Assembly: GCF_019903425.1 (NCBI RefSeq)
Contig: NZ_JACHUZ010000013.1
Span: forward strand, 2,176,361-2,240,360
Direction of reading: 5' to 3'
Length of the DNA stretch: 64,000 bases
Source of the DNA: Vreelandella halophila
GTDB taxonomy: Bacteria; Pseudomonadota; Gammaproteobacteria; Pseudomonadales; Oleiphilaceae
Part shown: in pieces, positions 1 to 8,217 of the stretch
Numbering within the stretch: the stretch's first letter is position 1
How the letters are laid out: the number at the start of each line of letters is the position of its first letter
The notes under the pieces: model-generated
The model's database searches: none
Seen by the model: only the letters and a program-made list of their open reading frames with translations
What the model was told of the DNA's origin: nothing
Translations under genes and position numbers: made by a program

Positions 1-862
1 TGCACAGATCCGCACTGAGCCGCCGACAGATGCTGGTGCGCAGCAGAAAATCGCGCACATCGGGCCTCTGCTGATCCAGTATTTCGGTCAGTATGTAATC
101 GCTGATCTGGCGGCTGTGATCGCCCTCGCTGAGTACGGCCCGCGACAGATTGCCGGAGTTCATGCTCTTGCCGGACAGGGCCGTCAGCTGCATGGCGGCC
201 GCCCAACCCTCGGTCCGCTGCCATATGGCGCGGACGTTCTCGTCGTCCAGTGCCAGGCCCATGTAATCGTTGAAGAAGGCACTGCATTCGGATTCGGAAA
301 AGGCCAGGTCACTGGCGTGGAGGCCCTCCATCCAGCCCTTGACCCGCCACCGGGACAGCGGCAGGGCCGGTTCCGTGCGCGACAGCAGCACCAGGTGCAG
401 AGCCGGTGGGGCGTGGTCCACAAGGAACGTGATCTGGCGCTGGATGTCGGGATCCTGGATCAGGTGGTAGTCGTCCAGTATCAGGTTGGCGTGCTCGACT
501 GACTGGTCGATAAGCGTGTTGATGAAGGCGGTCAGGGCACCTTCAATATGCTCCCCGCCGGGGGTGTCCAGATAACGGTGGATGCCCTCCTGGTGCCCCA
601 GAAGAGTGTTTTCCAGGGCGCCGATGGCATAAGACCAGAAACGGCGCGGCTCGTCGTCCTGTTCGTCGAGGGAGAGCCAGGCCACGGTGCCGTCGTGGGT
701 CGTGCACCACTGATTCACCAGTGTGGTCTTGCCGTACCCGGCCGGGGCAGTGATGGTGGTTATGCGCCGTGCCGCATCGGGCTGCAGCCGTTCCAGGAGA
801 CGGGGGCGGGCGATGGCACGGGGGTCCGCCGCCGGGCGCATGAATTTTGTGGCCAGTAACAT
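1..862 (-). CDS. MalT-like LuxR-family ATP-dependent transcriptional regulator (N-terminal part)
   Basis: This reading frame starts with ATG at 862 and runs off the left edge, so only about 287 N-terminal residues are visible. It opens with the family signature LLATKF..P.....RPRLLERL, followed by a Walker A APAGYGKTTL at residues 39-48. A later LILDDYH segment fits Walker B. This is the STAND-type ATPase region of MalT-like regulators; the TPR-like part and C-terminal LuxR helix-turn-helix would lie outside the window. In Pseudomonas a MalT-like LuxR gene is also found near cysB/cysH/pabB. The gene is divergent from cysB across a 163-bp gap. The inducer and target genes cannot be read from this fragment. 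Confidence 0.85.
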   Translation of the reverse strand, partial: MLLATKFMRPAADPRAIARPRLLERLQPDAARRITTITAPAGYGKTTLVNQWCTTHDGTVAWLSLDEQDDEPRRFWSYAIGALENTLLGHQEGIHRYLDTPGGEHIEGALTAFINTLIDQSVEHANLILDDYHLIQDPDIQRQITFLVDHAPPALHLVLLSRTEPALPLSRWRVKGWMEGLHASDLAFSESECSAFFNDYMGLALDDENVRAIWQRTEGWAAAMQLTALSGKSMNSGNLSRAVLSEGDHSRQISDYILTEILDQQRPDVRDFLLRTSICRRLSADLC

Positions 863-2000
<1,138 letters not shown>

Positions 2001-2006
2001 GTGCGG

Positions 2007-2738
2007 TCACTCAGCGCTGGAGCTGGCGATCATGTTGCCGGCGTGCAGGCCGCATTCCTTCTTGGTGGCCTCTTCCCACCACCAGCGACCTTCCCGCTCA
2101 TGCTGGCCGGGCAGGATGGGGCGTGTGCAGGGTTCGCAACCGACGCTGACAAAACCGCGGTCGTGCAGCTCGTTGTAGGGAACCTCCATGGTGCGGATGT
2201 AGTCCCAGACGTCCTTGGATGACCAGTTGGCCATGGGGTTGAACTTCACCAGCGGCCCATTGCGCCCCTCGAAAGACGTATCCTGCTGAACCACGGGCAC
2301 ATCATTGCGGGTGTCGGGGCTCTGGTCCTTGCGCTGCCCGGTGATCCAGGCATCGAGACCCGACAGCTTGCGCCGCAGCGGCTCGACCTTGCGGATACCA
2401 CAGCACTCCTCGTGACCATCCTCATAGAAGCTGAACAGGCCCTTGGCATTAACCAGGTCCTGGACGGCCCGGGCGTCCGGGAACAGGATCTCCAGGTCGA
2501 GATCGTATTCCTGCCGGACTCTTTCCACGAACCGGTAGGTCTCCGGATGCAGGCGCCCTGTATCAAGGGTGAAAACGCTGAAGGGTTTCCTGAGGCTGTG
2601 GGCCATGGCGATCAGGGCCACGTCCTCGGCGCCGCTGAAGGAGATCGCGATACTGTCGAACCGCTCCAGTGCGGTTTTGATGATCTTGCGGGGCGAGGCG
2701 TCCGCCAGCTCGCTGTTGAGACTGTCGATGTCCATCAA
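2007..2738 (-). CDS. cysH: CysH, assimilatory APS reductase (iron-sulfur type)
   Basis: The 243-residue protein reduces activated sulfate to sulfite with thioredoxin as electron donor. The PP-loop-like [11 protein letters not shown] and the [11 protein letters not shown] segment match the family. The cysteine pairs C112-C113 (ECCGIRK) and C200/C203 (GCEPC) are the ligands of the [4Fe-4S] cluster that marks adenylylsulfate (APS) reductases; PAPS-type CysH of enterics lacks them. The C-terminal KKECGLH supplies the catalytic cysteine C228. The first two codons are both ATG, so the start could be 2738 or 2735. The gene is convergent with cysB and divergent from thrH. Confidence 0.93.
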   Translation of the reverse strand: MMDIDSLNSELADASPRKIIKTALERFDSIAISFSGAEDVALIAMAHSLRKPFSVFTLDTGRLHPETYRFVERVRQEYDLDLEILFPDARAVQDLVNAKGLFSFYEDGHEECCGIRKVEPLRRKLSGLDAWITGQRKDQSPDTRNDVPVVQQDTSFEGRNGPLVKFNPMANWSSKDVWDYIRTMEVPYNELHDRGFVSVGCEPCTRPILPGQHEREGRWWWEEATKKECGLHAGNMIASSSAE

Positions 2739-2883
2739 TGGGATTCCGTGATCGGCGGTGAATTCAGCACCATCAATTCTAACATTTGGGTTGCGTTATT
2801 ACCCGTGCATTCAGTTCAGGCTTTATTTATGATGACGCTCCCAAAAACACTACTGGCAAGGGCATTGGGCAAAAGGAGGCGTT

Positions 2884-3498
2884 GTGGAGCTGGCCTGTCT
2901 TGATCTGGAAGGGGTTCTGATCCCGGAAATATGGATTGCGTTTGCCGAGAAAACCGGGATACCGGAACTCAAGGCAACGACGCGGGACGTTCCTGACTAT
3001 GACCAGTTGATGCAGCAACGGCTGGCACTGCTGGACCAGCACGGCTATGGCTTCCCGGAGATCCGGGAAGTCATTGGTGAGCTGGAGCCCCTTCCTGGTG
3101 CCCGGGAATTTCTGGACTGGCTGCGCCGGCATTTCCAGGTGGTGATTCTTTCAGACACCTTTTACGAGTTCGCCATGCCCCTGATGGAGAAGCTCGGCTA
3201 CCCGACGCTGCTCTGCCACCGGCTGAGCGTGGGCGAGGACGGCACCATCGAGGACTACCACCTGCGCCAGCCGGATCCCAAACGCCAGGCGGTGCGCGCC
3301 TTCCAGCTTCTCAACATGAAGTGCATCGCGACCGGCGACTCCTACAATGACACCACCATGCTGGCCCAGGCTGAGGCGGGGATACTGTTCCATGCGCCGG
3401 AGAATGTCATCCGGGAATTCCCGCAGTTTCCGGCCGTGCATGACTACGAAAGCCTCAAACAGGCCTTCCTCAACGCCAGCACCGCCCAGCACGATTGA
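2884..3498 (+). CDS. thrH: ThrH, phosphoserine phosphatase / phosphoserine:homoserine phosphotransferase
   Basis: This is a HAD-superfamily enzyme of 204 residues. Motif I is DLEGVL near the N-terminus (nucleophile D7), and GDSYNDTTML supplies the last acidic motif. The E in place of the usual D..D second acid, and the overall length, match ThrH, which hydrolyses phosphoserine and can pass the phosphate to homoserine. It starts with GTG at 2884, preceded by AGGAGG. It is convergent with pabB, and a REP-like palindrome separates the two 3' ends. The cysH-thrH-pabB neighbourhood is the same as in Pseudomonas. Confidence 0.93.
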   Translation: MELACLDLEGVLIPEIWIAFAEKTGIPELKATTRDVPDYDQLMQQRLALLDQHGYGFPEIREVIGELEPLPGAREFLDWLRRHFQVVILSDTFYEFAMPLMEKLGYPTLLCHRLSVGEDGTIEDYHLRQPDPKRQAVRAFQLLNMKCIATGDSYNDTTMLAQAEAGILFHAPENVIREFPQFPAVHDYESLKQAFLNASTAQHD

Positions 3499-3507
3499 GC
3501 TCCCCTT

Positions 3508-3573
3508 TAGGAGCCTGCCCCGCAGGCGATCTCTGATACACGGAATATTGATCGCCTGCAGGCAGGCTCCTAC
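3508..3573. repeat. REP-like inverted pair between thrH and pabB
   Basis: Two near-identical arms of 22-23 bp face each other. The left arm begins TAGGAGCCTGCC at 3508; the right arm, complement of 3551-3572, begins TAGGAGCCTGCC as well. Both end in GCAGGCGAT. About 20 bp lie between them. The right arm contains the TAG stop codon of pabB. The position between convergent genes suggests a bidirectional transcription stop or mRNA-stabilising role. Related copies occur at 26291, 28565 and 29765. Confidence 0.8.
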
Positions 3574-4898
3574 AGGTTCGTGAGCACATCCATCAGCAGC
3601 CGGATCTTGGTGATCGACTCCTGATACTCCGCCTCGGGTTCGGAATCCGCCACGATACCACCACCGCCAAAGCAGGTGATTTCATCACCCCGACATTCCA
3701 GCGTCCGGATCGCGATGGTGCTGTCGAAACCGTTGCACGGGGTCCAGTGGAAGAAAGTGCCGCAGTACACCCCTCGGGGCTTCTCCTCAAGTTCGCGGAT
3801 GATCTCCATGGCACGACGCTTCGGGGCGCCGGTGATCGAGCCGCCGGGAAACGCGCTGAGCAGCAAGTCCAGTGGTGATAGCCCGGGGGCCAGTTCCCCA
3901 GTTATGCAGGAGACCAGGTGGTGCACGTTGGCAAAGGTTTCCAGGGCGAAGAGTGGCTCGGCGCGGACTGAGCCAATCCGGCAGCAACGGCCCAGGTCAT
4001 TGCGCAGCAGATCCACGATCATCAGGTTCTCGGCCCTGTCCTTGGGGCTTTCCAGCAGTTCCCGCGCCAGCTCGTGGTCCTCGCCGGGGGTACCGCCACG
4101 CCGGCGGGTACCCTTGATCGGACGGGTCTCCACCTGGCCCTGCCGCACCCTCAGGAACCGTTCCGGGGACAGGCTCAGGATGCGATTGACGCCGGTATCG
4201 AAGTAGGCCGAGCAGGGGCCTGGGTTGGCACTGTGCAGCGCCTGGAAGGCATGGATGGGGTGGCCCCCATAGGTTGCCCTGAACGGCTGGGCGTAGTTGA
4301 CCTGGTATACGTCACCGGCGTGGATGTAGTCCTGGATACGCTGGATGCGCTCCATGTACTCCGGGCGTGACTGCAGAGCTTCAAACCCGGAGGTGAGCGC
4401 GAAGGGGGCTGGCCGGGCCGGGTCTTGCCTTTCATGGAGCGCGCCCAGACGGCCCTGGATGTGTCGCTGGCGTTCTGGTGGGCAGTCCGGGTGGATGCGC
4501 AGCTCCATTTCGCCGGTTTCCAGGCGGTACAGGATCAGCCAGTCATACTCGTTGACCTGGATGAGCGGGGCAGGCGAGGGCCTGCGTGCCGGCAGTTCCA
4601 TTTCACCATCGCCATAACTCACAAACCCGAGCTTGAGCGGCAGCCAGCCGTCGCCATCGCCGGGTGACAGTCTTGCCCGCTGGCTGAGCCCGGTGGTGTG
4701 GTCGGCACACTGGTAACAGGTTTCGCGGAATCGGGGCAGGGCTGTCATGACCCGGATGGGCGCGGGCTCATGCGTTGCGCTGGGCACATCAAACAGACAG
4801 AAGCCGGGGTCGTCCGCAAGGGACTGTGCCAGCGCCGACCAGCTCAACTGTGACAGGACGTGTGTCGATTCCATGATGATTCCGGTGAAAAGCGTCAC
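3570..4898 (-). CDS. pabB: PabB, aminodeoxychorismate synthase component I
   Basis: The product (442 residues) converts chorismate to 4-amino-4-deoxychorismate, a step of folate synthesis, using ammonia from a PabA partner that is not in this window. The chorismate-binding domain fills the C-terminal half. Its PIKGTRRRGG motif carries the lysine that separates PabB from anthranilate synthase (PIAGT). SAFPGGSITGAPK and FGGGGIVADS are also present. A GTG start at 4898 has AAAGG seven bases upstream; ATG at 4874 is the alternative. The TAG stop lies inside a REP-like palindrome. Confidence 0.93.
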   Translation of the reverse strand: MTLFTGIIMESTHVLSQLSWSALAQSLADDPGFCLFDVPSATHEPAPIRVMTALPRFRETCYQCADHTTGLSQRARLSPGDGDGWLPLKLGFVSYGDGEMELPARRPSPAPLIQVNEYDWLILYRLETGEMELRIHPDCPPERQRHIQGRLGALHERQDPARPAPFALTSGFEALQSRPEYMERIQRIQDYIHAGDVYQVNYAQPFRATYGGHPIHAFQALHSANPGPCSAYFDTGVNRILSLSPERFLRVRQGQVETRPIKGTRRRGGTPGEDHELARELLESPKDRAENLMIVDLLRNDLGRCCRIGSVRAEPLFALETFANVHHLVSCITGELAPGLSPLDLLLSAFPGGSITGAPKRRAMEIIRELEEKPRGVYCGTFFHWTPCNGFDSTIAIRTLECRGDEITCFGGGGIVADSEPEAEYQESITKIRLLMDVLTNL

Positions 4899-4987
4899 AG
4901 TTTAACCTTTCAGTGGCCGGGATGTGACCCCGTGAACGCCGCTGCCGTGCTGCTGTGGTGCACAATTGGCGCGAATGGTAAGACTAA

Positions 4988-6150
4988 GGAACCTCTGAAA
5001 AAGCCCCCGGATTTGCGACAATAGCGCCAGAGCCACCAATCGGGAAGGTCTTCACGCCATGAGCCAGATCAGCTTTGCCGAAGCCGAATACCAGAACAAA
5101 AAGCGCAAGACCCGCCGCGAGAAGTTCCTGGAGCGCATGGATCAGCTGATCCCCTGGAAGAAGCTGGAGAACAAGGTTGCCCGCTACTATCCCAAGGGCG
5201 AGAACGGCCGCCGGCCGTATCCATTGCAGGTGATGCTTCGCATCCACTGCATGCAGCTGTTCTACAACCTTTCCGATCCAGCGATGGAAGACGAACTCTA
5301 CGAGATCGAGTCCATGCGCCGCTTTGCCGGCCTGACCCTGGCCGATTCGATTCCGGACGAAACCACCATTCTCAACTTCCGCCATTTTCTGGAGCAGCAC
5401 AACCTGGGCAAGGCGATGTTCAAGGAAGTGAACAAGCACCTGGAGCGCCAGGGCCTGATGCTGCGCGAAGGCAGCATCGTGGATGCCAGCATCATCTCCG
5501 CGCCCAGCTCGACCAAGAACAAAAGCGGCGAGAGGGATCCGGAAATGCACCAGACCCGCAAGGGCAACCAGTGGTATTTCGGAATGAAGATGCACACTGG
5601 TGTGGATGACGGTTTTGGGATGATCCATTCGCTGGAAGTGACTGCTGCCAATGAGCACGATCTCAATGCGGCTGGCGCGTTGCTCCACGGCGATGAAACA
5701 CGGGTTTTTGGCGATTCCGGTTACCGGGGCATTGAGAAGCGCAAAGAGCACCGGCACCGGAACGTCGACTGGTTCATCGCCCGGCGCCCTGGTGTTACCC
5801 GACAGCTGGCGGAAGGCAGCAACCTTGCCAGGGCGGAAAAGATCAAGGCCAGTGTTCGGGCGAAGGTCGAGCATCCGTTTCGTACCATCAAGCGTCAGTT
5901 TGGTTACGCTAAGGTCCGCTACCGCGGCCTGGCGAAGAACGCCAATCGGCTTTACCTGTTGGCAGCGTTCAGCAACATGCTTGTCGGTGAACGATACCTC
6001 CCCGCGTAGGGGAAGTGTGTCCGGTGGCCGCCAAAAAGGCGTTAACCGGACAAAAGATGAACAAATAGACCGGGCATTTATCGCCGAAATCGGTTCATCT
6101 CCGGATCGAAATCGGGAATTGGCGTTCAAAACTGGTTATTCAGAGGTTCC
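4988..6150. mobile_element. IS5-family insertion sequence, complete, with CTAA target duplication
   Basis: The element is 1163 bp long. Its ends are perfect 12-bp inverted repeats, GGAACCTCTGAA at 4988-4999 and its complement at 6139-6150. CTAA flanks both sides (4984-4987 and 6151-6154); a 4-bp CTAR duplication is the hallmark of IS5-group insertion. One transposase frame on the plus strand fills most of it. Intact ends, duplication and frame point to a recent, probably still active copy. It lies 22 bp before the start codon of the next gene, between the ribosome binding site and whatever promoter lies upstream. Confidence 0.95.
5059..6009 (+). CDS. IS5-family DDE transposase
   Basis: The 316-residue transposase opens with MSQISFAEAEYQNKK, typical of the IS5 group. 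It carries an N-terminal DUF772-like region (PYPLQVMLRIHCMQLFYNLSD). The DDE catalytic residues are visible in IVDASIISAPSSTKN, VFGDSGYRG and VEHPFRTIKRQFG, where the glutamate is followed by the Y(2)R(3)E(6)K-like spacing of IS4/IS5 enzymes. The frame is uninterrupted and starts 59 bp inside the left inverted repeat. It should mediate cut-and-paste transposition into CTAR sites. Confidence 0.95.
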   Translation: MSQISFAEAEYQNKKRKTRREKFLERMDQLIPWKKLENKVARYYPKGENGRRPYPLQVMLRIHCMQLFYNLSDPAMEDELYEIESMRRFAGLTLADSIPDETTILNFRHFLEQHNLGKAMFKEVNKHLERQGLMLREGSIVDASIISAPSSTKNKSGERDPEMHQTRKGNQWYFGMKMHTGVDDGFGMIHSLEVTAANEHDLNAAGALLHGDETRVFGDSGYRGIEKRKEHRHRNVDWFIARRPGVTRQLAEGSNLARAEKIKASVRAKVEHPFRTIKRQFGYAKVRYRGLAKNANRLYLLAAFSNMLVGERYLPA

Positions 6151-6172
6151 CTAACGCCCAGGAGGTTATATC

Positions 6173-6826
6173 ATGTTCCGAACGCTGCTCTGTGCGCTCA
6201 TTATCTGTGCTTTGGTTCCGTCCGCCGCCTTGGGCCAGGAGGGTGGGGAGGCCCTTAAGGAGCAGGGGACCAAGGAAATGGCATTTGGCCGGCTCTCGGA
6301 GAAGCAGCAGAAACTGGTTGTCGGGATGCTGAAAAAGCTCTTCAAGGAAGGCAAGGTCAAGGCTCAGGAGAGTATCCGGGAAAATGGCAGCTTTGTGCCC
6401 TATGGCTATGTCTCGAACCATCAGGGCAAGGGCCAGTTCCTGCATATCAATCCGGAGCAGAAGATGGAAGCTGAGGTAGCGGCCCATGCCGTCCAGAAGA
6501 CCATCATCACCAATGCGCTTCGGGGTAATCTGGCAGCCAGTGGTCTTTTCATGACCATGGCGCTGCCGGAAGGGATAAAGGAGAAGACCCAGAAGCAACT
6601 GGAGGAATCCATCAAGGGGGACCGGGGTATCGATGACGTGCGGTTCCTGATGGTGGAGCTGCAGCATCTTGGTGGCCTGGGTCTGCTCATGTCTGTGCCC
6701 TACTGGCAGAACAGTGAGGATGAGTGGGTCTTCGGTGAGCCCGTTTCCCAGCAGATTAATCCGGAACTTCAGATGGCGGTCAAGCAGATGATGCGCAAGG
6801 CGGCCCAGCAGAAGAGTAACGGGTAA
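6173..6826 (+). CDS. Predicted secreted protein of unknown function
   Basis: I do not recognise this 217-residue protein. Residues 1 to about 21 form a signal peptide (MFRTLLCALIICALVPSAALG, cleaved before QEG), so it should be periplasmic or exported. The mature part is rich in lysine, glutamine and glutamate and predicted largely helical. A segment near FVPYGYVSNHQGKGQFLHI could be a small sheet domain. No cysteines remain after the signal peptide. AGGAGG at 6159-6164 gives a strong ribosome binding site. The IS5 element ends only 22 bp upstream, so its native promoter is probably cut off. A strong terminator follows at 6862. Confidence 0.7.
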   Translation: MFRTLLCALIICALVPSAALGQEGGEALKEQGTKEMAFGRLSEKQQKLVVGMLKKLFKEGKVKAQESIRENGSFVPYGYVSNHQGKGQFLHINPEQKMEAEVAAHAVQKTIITNALRGNLAASGLFMTMALPEGIKEKTQKQLEESIKGDRGIDDVRFLMVELQHLGGLGLLMSVPYWQNSEDEWVFGEPVSQQINPELQMAVKQMMRKAAQQKSNG

Positions 6827-6861
6827 CTACGCATTTTTACTCGGAAATAGGATCACTCCTG

Positions 6862-6885
6862 CGGCCACCTTCGGGTGGCCGTTTT
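6862..6885 (+). terminator. Intrinsic terminator after the secreted-protein gene
   Basis: The stem CGGCCACC (6862-6869) pairs with GGTGGCCG (6874-6881) across a TTCG tetraloop and is followed by TTTT. It lies 36 bp past the stop codon, so it should end transcripts of the upstream gene, including read-through from the IS element. Confidence 0.85.
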
Positions 6886-6894
6886 CGTCAAATA

Positions 6895-7023
6895 TCTGAC
6901 CGAATGTTAATGGAATCACAATTCAGCTTTTCGTGCTCCCACTGCTCACCACCTGTGAACCCGTTCACCCTATGATCTGATTGTCTGACCTAGAATCACA
7001 ATTGCCCGGTCAGATATGACCGG
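6895..7023. promoter_or_regulatory. Repeat-rich upstream region of the FilA-like gene
   Basis: TCTGACC occurs at 6895-6901 and 6984-6990, and inverted (GGTCAGA) at 7008-7014. GAATCACAATT occurs twice, at 6913-6923 and 6993-7003, exactly 80 bp apart. A 7-bp dyad, CCGGTCA / TGACCGG with a GATA spacer, spans 7006-7023. The array sits 47-175 bp before the start codon. It looks like a set of binding sites for one or two regulators, but no known consensus is matched. Confidence 0.45.
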
Positions 7024-7070
7024 CAATAAAAATAAACGACGCAATCAAAGAATCTCCAAGGAGAACAAAC

Positions 7071-8051
7071 ATGAAAGGCCTGAATAAACTTGCACTGGCA
7101 ACAGCTGTTGCCGCAGCTCCGTTTGCTACCCAGGCAATGGAGCCGATGTCTGAGTCGGAAATGGGCAACACCACTGGCCAGGCCGGTGTCACCATCGAGC
7201 TGAACACCCAGGTCAGCATGGATCAGATCGAATACAGCCAGAGCACTGATGCTGATGCGACTGGTTCCCTGCTGGTGAACAACCTGTCGATCGGCGGCAT
7301 CGAGGGGGTCAGTGATGGGCTTGATGTGGCCATCAATGTCGACCTGCCCACCGGCCAGAGCGGAGAAGAGACCCTGCAGGATTTCGGCTCGAAAGCCGGC
7401 ACAGCTCTTGGTGGTGAGGACCTGACGCTCAACGATGGCGATGCACTGATTTCTGTGCAGAGCTATAAGACTGATTCGGACGGCGATGCGGCTCCGGTGG
7501 ACATGAACCTCAACGTTGGCGGTGCTGATAACAATGCGCTCCAGCTTGAGTCCTCCGATGGGGATTCCTCAGCTACACTGGTTTCCTCCATTGATATGGA
7601 TGTGTTCCTGAGCCAGCTGGACATCATTGCCCGCACCGACAACGTGGTTGGTGGCGACAGTTCTTCCGGCTCACTGGAAATCGAAGCTGGCTTCGCCATT
7701 GATAACCTGGACGCCGAGTTCGACGTGGCTGCTGTTGGCCTGGAAGGCATGCGTATGGCTGGTGCCGGCTCGCTCGATATCCTGAAGGGCGCAGCTCAGG
7801 GCAACGGTGACGTGCTGGGCGGTGGCGCTGCTGTCGTCAGCATGGACATCGGCCAGGGCGAAGCACTCAGTGGTACTGATACTGCCAACGGTGAAACGCT
7901 CCGTGTCAACCTGGACAACTTCCAGGCTGACGTCTGGATGCCGACCATCAATGTTGGTGGCGGTGACGGTACCACTGCCAGCGTAGGCTCTGTTGGTATC
8001 AGCAACCTGCAGGTCAGCAACACCGAAATGGCGATCTACGGTCGCGAATAA
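7071..8051 (+). CDS. FilA-like / DUF6160 exported protein
   Basis: The 326-residue protein has a signal peptide of about 22 residues (MKGLNKLALATAVAAAPFATQAM). It continues with MSESEMGNTTGQAGVTIEL, the D/SEMGxxTGQAG signature seen at the mature start of FilA-type and DUF6160 proteins. The mature chain is very acidic, low in lysine, cysteine-free and rich in G, S, D and V, consistent with a beta-rich surface or fibre-associated protein. Homologues are often called putative pilus-system protein FilA, but no fil partner genes lie here. AAGGAG before the ATG is the ribosome binding site. A strong terminator follows at 8070, so it is probably monocistronic. Confidence 0.65.
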   Translation: MKGLNKLALATAVAAAPFATQAMEPMSESEMGNTTGQAGVTIELNTQVSMDQIEYSQSTDADATGSLLVNNLSIGGIEGVSDGLDVAINVDLPTGQSGEETLQDFGSKAGTALGGEDLTLNDGDALISVQSYKTDSDGDAAPVDMNLNVGGADNNALQLESSDGDSSATLVSSIDMDVFLSQLDIIARTDNVVGGDSSSGSLEIEAGFAIDNLDAEFDVAAVGLEGMRMAGAGSLDILKGAAQGNGDVLGGGAAVVSMDIGQGEALSGTDTANGETLRVNLDNFQADVWMPTINVGGGDGTTASVGSVGISNLQVSNTEMAIYGRE

Positions 8052-8069
8052 AACGACCTGTGAAGCTGA

Positions 8070-8095
8070 AAAAGCCACCCTTCGGGGTGGCTTTT
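8070..8095 (+). terminator. Intrinsic terminator after the FilA-like gene
   Basis: AAAAGCCACCC (8070-8080) pairs with GGGTGGCTTTT (8085-8095) across a TTCG loop. The A-tract and T-tract on either side make it work in both directions. It separates the exported protein gene from the operon that starts at 8218. Confidence 0.9.
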
Positions 8096-8217
8096 CTGTT
8101 TTGGGAATTCAGCCTCATCAAATCCGGTGCCTCTTGGGTAGAGTCCGTGAAAGGGCATCGCAAATGCATGGGGCCTGAAGGCGGTGATCCGGTGCGGCTG
8201 GAATCGGAGTTCTGAAA

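Noticed and set aside
116-859. Plus-strand frames near the left edge
   Set aside because: They are shadows of the minus-strand MalT-like gene, which runs off the window edge and has a Walker A motif and family N-terminus.
4984-6129. Long open frame (381 codons) on the strand opposite the IS5 transposase
   Set aside because: It is the antisense shadow of a recognised transposase with intact DDE motifs and has no family features of its own; its ends coincide with the element's inverted repeats.
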